A DNA stretch of 64,000 nt, taken from positions 684,501 to 748,500 of the forward strand of contig NEEC01000014.1 in the NCBI GenBank assembly GCA_002189035.1. The letters run 5' to 3'. Made by a program: the position numbers and the translations under genes. Under the pieces are notes generated by a model. That model did not search any database. It was not told where the DNA came from and saw only the letters and a list, made by a program, of their open reading frames with translations. This DNA comes from Utricularia gibba (taxonomy: Eukaryota > Streptophyta > Magnoliopsida > Lamiales > Lentibulariaceae). Positions 36,885 through 46,468 of this stretch are shown here, in pieces. The first letter of the stretch is position 1. Each line of letters starts with the position of its first letter.

Positions 36885-38866
36885 TCAGCGCTTGCTCTGA
36901 CTTGGGCTCTTGCTGCGGCTGCGGCTACGGCTACGGCTGTAGGCGTGCCTCGGGTTACCATTCGGGCTCTTGGGAAGCTGGATTTTTCAGATCAAAGAGG
37001 GAGGGCGGTGCCATCCATCAAATGTTAGTAATCTCATAACCTACATAACCTACGATCGGTGAGGGATGCAGAAAACAGAAATAAAGAAAGGAGTGAGGGT
37101 TCGTTACTGATGGTTTTGGGGATCTGGATCTTGATGGAGATCTGCAAAAGTTCCAAACAATCCAGTTTTAATATCCAGTTGTTGCTTTTACCAACTTTGT
37201 CCAATAGCCTCCATTAACTTCCATGAGATAGTTATGAAGGAAAAAGAAGGGGTGAGAAAGGACTAAAGAGACGTGAGGTCACAGGATACAAAGAAACGAG
37301 ACATATTCATCACGGGAGGATAAAGACAATGGACCGAAGCTCATCAGAAGAAATTTACCTTGAAATTGACTTTGAATGAGATCTTGGTCGACGGGGTGAT
37401 TTTGCTTTCGGCGATTTGCTGTTGTCAATATCAAGTTGAAAGGCAAACGATCAGATTGAAAGAATGAAACAGAACATGAAAAAGAAAAAAAAAAAAAAAC
37501 AGGACAACTACACAAGTAATCACTACCTTGCACTCCTGCTACGACTGCCAACAGGGCTCCTGCTGCGACTGCGCCCATTGGTTCTTCCCTTGGAGTAAGA
37601 GGGACTACGGCTACGACTGCGGCTCTGAGCATTGTTAGAATCATATTCTTTAACCTAGAACCATGAAGAGCATTTTCTTGTGAGAGAGTATCACAACGTA
37701 CAACAAAAAAACCAAAATTAGGGTCATACACGAATTCTCGCGCGTGAGAAAGCATTTCGAAACTCCGAGTCATCCAGTTTCTTGATCTAAACAGGAGAAG
37801 TCAAAATTGATAGTCAGGCCAAAAGACACCAGAAAAAAAAAAATCAGATGCCACTTACAGCATATTTCATGTCATCATAATTTGTATAATCCACGATTCC
37901 AGTCTTTCCTGCAGATTTAAAGATCGCCATGGCTACTAAGACACTCAATAATACCAAAGACACTGTTTGGTTAGTGAACAAGAAACACATCATCTTACCA
38001 CTCCCTTCATTGAAAACATCAGAGAAACATACATCTCCGGCTCTTCTCATGTGATCCTACATAGAAACAGAAACATAATACTCAGCATTTTCATACCTCG
38101 CAAAAAAAAAAAAAACCTGTTAAAAGACTTGTACCTTGAGATCTTGCCATGAAGCAGAATGTGGAGCCCAGTCACAAGAACTGAAAAGCCAACACGCTCA
38201 TAGAAACACTTTGAAGACCACTTGAACCATTGGATAGTAGAAGAAAACAGATGTGATTAAAAAATATCGTCACCTCTATAATCCGAGCGCCTAGAAACTC
38301 CTCCCTTAGGACCCCGGCTACTGCTATAGCTACTATAGCGATCAGAGGATGATGAGTGACCACGACCACCGTGTGCAAGCTCAACCTAATTGCAGAATCC
38401 ACAAATTAATTGGAAGAGCAAAATATATAGTTGAGCCCAATAAATTACATAAACATGCAAGCAACCCGCAGGCGATGCCCATCAAAATCATAACCATCAC
38501 GTCCCCGAATCGCATCCTCGGCATCACGAGCATCTTCAAACTGTCACAAATAAATCAGATCAGGACACCCAAAGAAGAAAAAGAGCCCAAAATCGAGTAA
38601 AAAATACCTCTACAAACGCATAACCAGGGGCCTTGGAGGGATTTTTAAATCAACATGCACAATGGGCCCATACTGAAAAAAAAAAAAAAAGAATTTCCGG
38701 CCGCCACTTAGATAAGAGGATCCAATCTGAAAGGAAAAAAAAAAGAAGCAACAACAGGATATTGTGACACGCAGTATAATACCTTGTAAAATATATCTTC
38801 CACTTCACGCTCCCGAATGTCGCCTGGAAGGTTACCGACGTAAATGGTTCTGCTGGAGCGACTCAT
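36885..38866 (-). CDS. SR34: SR splicing factor, SR34/SR30 (SF2/ASF) type
   Basis: Nuclear splicing regulator with two RRMs and an RS tail. RRM1 starts [20 protein letters not shown] (ATG at 38866) and continues [38 protein letters not shown] Gly/Ser linker ([19 protein letters not shown]) leads to the pseudo-RRM, whose hallmark SWQDLK can be read only after a one-base correction. Then come [40 protein letters not shown], and the RS domain with [16 protein letters not shown] and [20 protein letters not shown] before the stop at 36885. Two single-base deletions are apparent: G4 at 38627-38630 (should give PRPPGYAF) and GG at 38163-38164 (should give TGLPHSASW). The 5' UTR probably has an upstream exon near 39070-39230. 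SR34 versus SR30 is not certain. Confidence 0.88.
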
Positions 38867-39230
38867 TCTTGCTATTGCAAGTCCAGGCAAGCAGAGAAAG
38901 GATAAAAATGATTAAAATGCAGCAAAATGTTACGAAATGAGGAAACAGAAACACATTGAGAATGAACGAAACGAAACGAGAAGAAAATTAAACTGAATTA
39001 AAATTTAAAGGCAAACAGAAACAACTTCAATCGCATAATCATCGAAACATCGAGAAACAATGCAGCAACTCAAGCACTAATACCAACGGAGTAAGACGTT
39101 GAATTTCTGTACGCAATCGAAGAATTTCGGAAACGGAAAAGACTTTGGGATTTACCGACAGCCAAGTGCGGCTCGCGAGCGGGAGCAGAAGACGCTCTAG
39201 GGCTGTCGTGATGCCGCGACGGTGCGATAT

Positions 39231-39250
39231 TGGGGGGAGGGGGGGGGGGC
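39231..39250. repeat. G-rich tract upstream of SR34
   Basis: Plus strand reads T, G6, A, G11, C. It lies near the likely transcription start of the SR gene (which reads leftwards), with site-II motifs TGGGCT (39307-39312) and GGCCCA (39320-39325) just beyond it. Confidence 0.85.
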
Positions 39251-39373
39251 AATATAGAAACTTCCTGAAACTTGTTTACAAGGGCCTGGAGTCCAAAAAG
39301 CAATTATGGGCTTCCATTCGGCCCATATAGGCCCGTTTACTTCCCCGGGTCCCACAGATCGCCAGTTCGCGTC

Positions 39374-40138
39374 ATGACATCACTCACGCAATCAACGCGA
39401 TTTCAATTCAACGGCTTCGGCCACGAACGCCGTTCACCGTTACGCCCAAAACTCCGGCGTCGGATTGTCGCTCAAGGTACTAAAAAGCCACCGGAAAGAA
39501 AGACAAGGTCTCCCCGTCATCTAATTTTCCTCCTGCATAATGTGTACGGCGTTGTCTATTTCTCCAAGTGCAGAAAAGGAGTTGAAGAGGCTTGGGCGAG
39601 ACACTCCACTGCTCTGTAAAAAGATTTTCTCATTGCTCGTCGTTGGCTTGGTTGTTCTGTATTGTATCTTGATCGGGAATGAAGTGCAGAGCATGAGGTC
39701 TACGTTGGCGGGCTTCATTACCATGTGTCTCATGATGAAATTCATGCTCTGTTTTCAGAAGTGTGAAGGTGGCGCAATGGGTGCAGGTTGTGCTTTTGTG
39801 AAACTTGTAATGGAGTTTCCTAGGGTTCCAGCAAGCATTCATTTGAATCTTCTGCCAAGACATGAAGGAAATGGGAAGCTTCCTAATAATCAGGGTTCTT
39901 CAGTCCCAATTGGGAAATGGGTCGAGGTATCAGCATCCATCTTGGTGGGTGGATTACCAGTGAGCTATGATGTACCTCTTCACACCATGGATGCAATCTA
40001 CAACGCCTTTCTCTGTAATTCTGCTATTTGGAAGAGGTATCCGTTCCTTGTAAGCTTCGGGAATATATCAAGGTGACAGACAGTGTACGAGGTTTGCAGC
40101 AAGGTTATGTTCCTTGTAAGCTCCGGGAACATGAGTAG
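39374..40138 (+). other. Unresolved plus-strand locus, possibly a multi-exon or broken gene
   Basis: An ATG at 39374 opens a 34-codon basic, Ser/Thr/Arg-rich N-terminus (MTSLTQSTRFQFNGFG) ending at a possible donor at 39477. Further on there are exon-like stretches in different frames: EKELKRLGRDTPLL (about 39577-39617), VYVGGLHYHVSHDEIHALFS (39698-39760, resembling an RRM first strand and helix), GGAMGAGCAFVKL and the long open stretch to 40076, and finally YIKVTDSVRGLQQGYVPCKLREHE with a stop at 40138. The peptide VPCKLRE occurs twice, 22 codons apart. I could not assemble one frame-consistent model or name a family. It could be a real gene with several sequence errors, a pseudogene or chance. 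Confidence 0.3.
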
Positions 40139-40610
40139 CAACAACAGATTAGGGGCTTCTTCCTTTCTACCGTCACCTACAATAGCATCCAGCCAATCCA
40201 CAGCAATATCAAGTCTGGGCGTTGCTTCTATGCCCCCTGCAAAAGTTTGCTTGACAAAGCTCAGGAAGAAAAGGTCAGGTATGCTACAAGCTCGACCGTT
40301 ACTTCCATTTTGCATATCTTGCCATGATGAAGAGACGGCAGGGAACGAGAATTAGAAGGTTCAATACCCAAGAGATAAGAGGCAGAGGCAGTAAGGTATT
40401 GCCACTGTATTATTATGTGAAATTCCTTAGTCGGTGTAACAGAAAGAAACAAGCTATAGCATTGAACATGTACCGAAATGCATCATTCCGAGTGCCATCA
40501 CAAAATCCAAAATGGCAGTACTGCATACAAACAGTAGACACGAGAAATGACGATGTCTCGTTTAAACCACAAACGGGAACAGAAGAAGAAAAAGGTTCAG
40601 AATTGTATAT
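40139..40610. other. Spacer, includes H2A.X 3' UTR
   Basis: Probably the 3' flank of the unresolved locus and the 3' UTR of H2A.X. I see no convincing gene. Confidence 0.5.
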
Positions 40611-41135
40611 CTAGAACTCTTGCGATGCAGAGCCAATCTCTTTGTCTCTTCCTCCAGCCTTCTTCGGCAACAAGGTCTGATGAATATTGGGCATGACACC
40701 ACCATTTGCGATCGTCACATTCCCCAAGAGTTTGCTTAATTCTTCATCATTCCTCACCGCTAATTGAATGTGCCTTGGAACGATTCTATTCTTTTTATTA
40801 TCCCTGGCCGCATTGCCTGCCAACTCCAAGACCTAAAAAGAAAAGAAACCGCAATCAGATCCAAGTCATTGAATGCGAATATCCGATCGCCAATCACGGA
40901 ATCAAAACAAAAAAGGAAAATATTTTCCTACCTCGGCCGCCAAATACTCAAGCACGGCGGATAGGTATACAGGAGCTCCGGCCCCGACCCGCTCGGCGTA
41001 CTTCCCAGCCTTGAGAAAACGCGCGATTCTTCCCACAGGAAACTGAAGACCGGCCTTCGATGACCGCGAAACCGCCTTGGCTGATTTCTGCCTCCCTCTT
41101 CCACCCTTCGTGGTAGACGCGGCCGCAGAACTCAT
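40611..41135 (-). CDS. H2AX: Histone H2A.X
   Basis: Replication-coupled H2A variant that is phosphorylated at a C-terminal Ser at DNA double-strand breaks. Two exons, 40932-41135 and 40611-40832, encode 141 residues. The core is canonical: [40 protein letters not shown], the acidic-patch region [10 protein letters not shown], and [10 protein letters not shown]. The tail ends GSASQEF, the SQE(F/Y) motif that defines H2A.X and separates it from canonical H2A and H2A.W. The single intron falls after LEYLAAE, the usual position in plant H2A.X genes. The basic N-terminal tail ([20 protein letters not shown]) is normal. No defects are seen. Confidence 0.96.
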
Positions 41136-41230
41136 CCTTAGGTATCGTGATCCGCGAGAGAAATCAGGACACAGGAGAGAAACGAGATATCGGCGCACTC
41201 AATCAACCTAACCGACTCCATCCCAACCCC

Positions 41231-41315
41231 ATATATAGGTTCCAGCATTCCATTCTGATTGGCTGGAGCGGAAGCTCCACGGATTGCCAGCCTGGCAGTG
41301 GCGGGAATTCCCGCG
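41231..41315 (-). promoter_or_regulatory. H2A.X promoter: TATA box and palindromic E2F-like site
   Basis: A TATATA box is at 41231-41237, about 96 bp upstream of the H2A.X start codon. Further upstream, 41301-41314 is a perfect 14-bp palindrome GCGGGAATTCCCGC, within GGCGGGAATTCCCGCG (41300-41315). Each half contains the E2F core TTCCCGC. S-phase histone genes and plant H2A.X are known E2F targets; use here is inferred. Confidence 0.6.
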
Positions 41316-42680
41316 AGCGAAACCAAAACCCACAAGCCTTCAAATTTTCAACCCGCCCAAACCACAAGCTTCCGCCCCGACCCGCCCCGACCCACCCAAA
41401 AGAAGGACGCCTATCCACGAAATCCATTTTCATTTTTTATTTTATTCCCAAAAATCCAATCAACGTCACTCGAATGTTCTACAACCATGTGGAACACCAT
41501 ACCCTTACGTCCCCCACAAAAACAACATGCCCCAAAAACCCCACCGTGACCAAAACCCCATCCTAACGGGACAGGGCACATGCTTAAATATAGAAACTAT
41601 ACTCATATTTTAGCATTAAAATTTTAACCCAAAGTCCTGAAAATTATATCCAAGAATTTGGAATAATAGAAGAGGAATGGGTCGGCAGCCCCGCCATGGT
41701 TTGGTTGTTGTGTGCTGCTTTGATTGTGCAGGTAGCAGCAGCATTAACGCAGGGAAGAAGGCAGACTTGTGGACAGCCTGGAAAGGGACGCCCTTGGACT
41801 GTTCGTAGCGTATGCGTCCAACCCAGGGAAAAAAACAAAACACGAAACAAAACAAAACAAGGGGTGGGCCGGGCCCACTCTATGCTGCCAACCCGGTTGG
41901 ATTATTATTATTTCTTTTTTTTTTTGGTAAGTTGCAAACCTGCACAAACCTATTACAAATTTGGGTATTCGGAATGCGTAAAAAAAATGGGCATGCTGTT
42001 AAAATTTTTTGACTGAGTGTGTGAGAGAGAAGAGGAAGATCACCATTTTAGACAAATCTATATATTCTAAGAAAAGGATTTTGATGTTCGAATCATTTAG
42101 AAAATTGATCATTAGATCTTTCTTTCTTACACATTAATAAATTTTTTTTACATATATGGTAATTATTTTTCTTACAATTTGGAATGGTGTAATGAAAAAA
42201 TGCAGGGAGATTTGTTTTGGGGGAGGAGGGACACTTTGTGTGTTAGAAACGGACAGTTTTGTTCAATTTGGCTTTTCCTGGGGGCATTTGTCGTTTGCGT
42301 TGTCGTTGACAGCCATCTTCATTGACTCTTTCCCCATCCTATCCGCTATCCCTCTGTCTTCCTCACACGCGCCACTGTCTTTCCCATTCCACTCACTAAC
42401 CACCACAACCTTTCTCTCGGCCTCCTCCTCGTCTCCTATTTATATACGTATATATATAGTAGATATATTGGATGGGTGCCGTTTGGCGATTTGGTGGAAC
42501 TGTAATCAACCCTCGCTTTTGTTGCTCGCTTTAGTCCATCTCGCCGGAGGGGGGTCTTGGGCGTCGCTGTGCTTGATTGGATCGGGAATCCGGGGCGTGC
42601 GCTCGACGATTGGTTGTTTGGGGTTGCGCTTCGGCGGATCACTGTGCGCGATCTTCGTATAGTGATTGTTCGGGGGCTCG
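41316..42680. other. Intergenic region, H2A.X/GID1 divergent flank
   Basis: Low-complexity purine/pyrimidine tracts and AT-rich DNA with no convincing open frame. A TATA-rich stretch at 42440-42459 probably marks the GID1 promoter, making about 42480-42680 the GID1 5' UTR. Confidence 0.55.
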
Positions 42681-43954
42681 ATGACAGGCGGAGGGGAAGT
42701 GAATGCAGCCGAACCACGGGTAATCTTAATTTTCTGTTTCCGGTGCTTTTGCTCGGACTTTAGAACGCGATTTTGTGATGGGGGTTAGTTTCTTCTTCCT
42801 TTTGCGCCGGGAATTGGAAAGGGGAGGGGCGACGGGGGTTAGGGATTTGATGCGCACTGTTGAAAGAAAGATCCTTTTACTCCCTGTTTGTCTTATGAGT
42901 ACAGAATTGCATCGAAACAGATGTAGGGTTTTAACTTTCTGTGATCGTGCAGATGTTGGTACCCCTCAATACATGGATTCTGATATCCAAATTTAAGCTC
43001 GACTACACGATGCTCCGGCGATCCGACGGCACGTTCAACAGAGAACTCAACGAGTACCTTGACCGGAAAGTGCCGGCGAATGCCATTCCAGTTGATGGGG
43101 TTTACTCCTTTGATGTTTTCGATCGGCCTACAATGCTGGTTAACCGGGTGTACTTGCCTGCACCTGAAAACGAACTGGAATGTGACATTCCTGAAGTAGG
43201 AAAGCCGTTGAGCGCTACCGAAATAGTACCTGTTATCATCTTCTTCCATGGGGGCAGCTTTGTTCATTCCTCTGCCAATAGTGCCATCTATGATACATTC
43301 TGTCGCCGGCTGGTTAAGACATGCAGTGCTGCTGTTGTTTCTGTCAATTATCGCCGGTCGCCGGAGCACCGGTTCCCATGCGCCTATGAGGACGGATGGA
43401 CTGCTCTTAAGTGGGTGCATTCAACGTCATGGCTGAGAAGTGGGAAGGAGAACAAGGCTCATGTGTATTTGGCAGGGGATAGTTCAGGAGGCAATATTGC
43501 TCATCATGTAGCTGTAAGAGCAGCACAGGAAGGAGTTGAAGTACTGGGAAACATCCTTCTCCATCCTCTGTTTGGAGGGGAAGAGAGAACAGAATCTGAG
43601 AAAAGATTGGATGGCAAATACTTTGTAAGGATCCGAGACAGGGATTGGTATTGGAGAGCCTATTTGCCAGAAGGAGAAGACAGGGACCATCCCGCGTGCA
43701 ACGTCTTCGGCCGAAGAAGCACAAGCATCAATGGGCTAACCTTTCCCAGAAGCCTTGTGGTTGTGGCTGGGTTAGACCTTGTGCAAGATTGGCAAATGAG
43801 ATATGTTGAAGGACTGGAGAAACAGGGGCAGCAAGTGAAACTCTTGTATCTTGAGAAGGCCACAATTGGATTCTATTTCTTCCCAAACAATGATCATTTC
43901 CAGTGCCTGATGGATGAAATCAGGGGCTTTATCCAAGCGGGAAGTCTAGAATGA
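42681..43954 (+). CDS. GID1: Gibberellin receptor GID1 (B-like)
   Basis: Soluble nuclear receptor that binds bioactive gibberellin and then DELLA proteins, leading to their degradation. Exon 1 (42681-42719) encodes MTGGGEVNAAEPR and exon 2 (42953-43954) the rest, 346 residues in all; the single intron after the first dozen codons is the classical GID1 structure. The N-terminal lid is VPLNTWILISKFKLDY. The hormone-sensitive-lipase fold shows IFFHGGSF (oxyanion HGG), LAGDSSGGNIAHH (Ser of GDSSGG) and AGLDLVQDWQ, while the catalytic His is replaced in ATIGFYFFPNNDHF, which is what turns the esterase fold into a receptor. RSPEHR and VVVAGLDLVQDWQ are closer to the B type than to A/C by memory. 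Confidence 0.95.
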
Positions 43955-44518
43955 TTATGCTGGCACCCAGAAACCATACCTGACCCAATACTCAATCATG
44001 ATTGTAGATAGTTCATACCTCCCTGTGAATGTAGATTGTAACCCAATTCTTGGATTTGCAACTTATCCAGTACATGTATGAACTTGGTGTAATCCATATT
44101 ACTACACTGTCTGTCATTGATGCAACCAGGATCATTCTACTGCAAATGGATGCTACTGCACAATCTGACATTAAAATAATTATACCACTTCTGATCACAA
44201 GTTTTGCTTTTGTTCAAGAAATACATATACACATGATTCTCAAATAATTCGATGCTGCATCGCCCTCTATGTTCGTTAGCTTACCAGAGAAAAGGAGGAA
44301 CAATTAAATGTAGAGAAATAGAAGCCCAGTTAGCAGAGTAAATGTAGGAGCCCAGGTACACTGTGTACAAGCAAATAGAAGTGTGATCACTGCACAGGCA
44401 GATAGAAATAAGAACCCACGGAATCCTAGAATGAAAAGACTAGCCTCACCTCTTATTGCAATGAACAGGGATGAATTTGTTATTTTTACACAATGAGTAT
44501 TCTCCGTACAACCAGCAT
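43955..44518. other. Convergent 3' spacer
   Basis: 3' UTRs of GID1 and the PPR gene. I see nothing else. Confidence 0.6.
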
Positions 44519-46159
44519 TCATGAAGAGTTAGAATGAGGTAAACGAAATGTGTATCCACGCTTGCACATCAGCCCGGCAACCAGCTCAAGCTTACGTATT
44601 TCACCCCTCTTTTTGTATGCAATACACAAAATACTCAAGGTTTTCTTGGAGAAAGGCATATTTATTTTCTCCATTTCACCAAGAACTCCCTCCATTTCAT
44701 CCAGACGCATATGCAACGCATACATAACCATCTTGCAGTGATAAAGAGATCGACATAGCTTCCAACCCGCATTTTCTGCACGGCATATAAAGTCTGAGAG
44801 CCTGTCCACTGCATCGTGCCTGAAATAACTTGAAATAATGCATTTCATGACACCAACTGTTGTTACATAGACATTGTTCTGGAATGCCTCATTGATTGAA
44901 TTTTCCATTTGATCCAACATATCCTCCCTTGCGTATAGACAAATCAATAGAACATTCAGCCAAGGTCTGTATTCACTATCAGGAATCAACCTGAGCAGCT
45001 TTCCAATCTTCTCAACTTTAGCAGCATCAGAACTCCTACAATAGGCACATATCATTGCTCTAATCAAATGAAATTTATCATTATTGATATGATCCTTGAC
45101 CATATCATAAATCTTTTCCATCTTCCCCACCTTACCGGAGTTTGCATATCCTCGTAGCATCAGCAGATTGATAGCAATATCCGGCTTCAATGGTCCTGAT
45201 TCCATGAGTTGATATGTCTGTTCCATTTTTTCCCACATCCACGCTACCATATAACCAGATATCAATGACTTGTATGTGTTGATCGTTGGAGAAAGATTCG
45301 AAATATGAATTTCTGCTTGTGCTGCTTCCATGTGATCAGTGAGCAACAAACGACCAAATGCAGAAATGAGTAGATTGTACGTAACTATTGATGGGGCACA
45401 TTTAGACTCCATCTTCATAGCTTGGAACACTTCCTGACACTTCATAGGTAAGCGATTGTAAAGATATGCACTCATGAGCGCATTATATATAGATGTAGCC
45501 TTCAACTCTTTAGAGGCAGCTTCTTTAAAAATGTCAACTGCAAGATCAATACACATCAATCTACCAGCCGCAGAGATACCCTTTGAGTACTCCTCAGCTG
45601 TCATAGGAGCATATATTTCTTCTCGGTCCCTCCTCCAACTAAAAACCTGAGAGCAGTCGCTTACACAGTTACTAGGATTAACAAAATACCCCTTATTCAC
45701 AAAATACAAAAATAAGGGAAAAGAAACAAAGTGATTAGAATAAAAATCTCTCTACTAAAGTACCTCCATAACAACACTTGGAGAATCCTTCAGTTGTTTC
45801 ATCAGTTCAGTCACAGCAGATCCAATACGGTACTCCCGAAACAAAGAAACCCCTTTTTCTTCCAGAACATGCTTAATTTTCACGAAATCTTCGCCATGAC
45901 TCAAAATTTCGTCTTTCAGATCACAAATTTTCCCCTTGAACTCTCGTTTCGCTTCCTCAGACAAGGGCTCCCAGCCATCTACAAAGAGGTGCACAACGTC
46001 TGAAAATATCTTTTGACTGCCATTGCTAGATGGCATTTCAGCTACATATTTTCGAGTATGCTGAAGCAGGATTGAAGAACGTGCACCAATTTCATTTGCA
46101 GCTACGTAGCAATATGAGATACTTCGACGACATCCATACAACACAGAAAACCTCAACAT
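44519..46159 (-). CDS. Pentatricopeptide repeat protein (P-class), predicted mitochondrial
   Basis: RNA-binding organelle protein. Two exons, 45764-46159 and 44519-45646, encode 507 residues. The ATG at 46159 gives [18 protein letters not shown], a basic aromatic leader typical of mitochondrial import. PPR units are visible, for example [58 protein letters not shown] and [20 protein letters not shown]; later repeats are degenerate. No E/DYW tail is seen. It shares its promoter with the BSD gene. Arabidopsis At2g30780 is my best guess for the counterpart, not verified. The target RNA is unknown. Confidence 0.85.
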
Positions 46160-46468
46160 TCGATTCCTTAATCGCAAACGCAGACTGATAGGATTTTACG
46201 CATTCTCCTTCCAAAGCAGCAGCAGCAGAAACAGAGCGTTGCGCTGCTTTTTTAGGGGTTTCGGTGGGTTTTGATAAGAAAGCCGAGATCCACAGAATGA
46301 AAGTTATTGTTGAAGAAATTGGGACTTTTCCTCGTAAGCGGCCCATTTGGAGGAATACTAAGCCCATTTAAAGGCCCAGTTGGATGGTGAACGCCGGAAA
46401 CGGACAAAATATTAACGGCGAGAGAGAGAGAGAGAGAGAGAGAGTGGCTTCCAGATCGCTCCTGAACA
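46160..46468. promoter_or_regulatory. Bidirectional promoter of PPR and BSD genes
   Basis: 309 bp lie between divergent start codons. Three site-II (TGGGCY on the minus strand) motifs sit within 39 bp: 46340-46345, 46361-46366 and 46373-46378. An (AG)12 microsatellite at 46421-46444 lies in the BSD 5' UTR. Site-II clusters are bound by class I TCP factors and are typical of nuclear genes for organelle proteins. Confidence 0.6.
46421..46444. repeat. (AG)12 microsatellite
   Basis: Twelve perfect AG units, 24 bp before the BSD start codon; GAGA-type tract on the coding strand. Confidence 0.95.

Noticed and set aside
14836-38632. Interpreting Aquarius and SR34 as pseudogenes
   Set aside because: Apart from single-base losses, all catalytic and RRM motifs, splice sites and terminal stops are intact, and four unrelated genes show the same defect type.
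40083-40355. 90-codon plus-strand and 105-codon minus-strand open frames over 39998-40355
   Set aside because: They overlap each other in opposite senses, have no recognisable domain and lie in the flank of the unresolved locus and the H2A.X 3' region.
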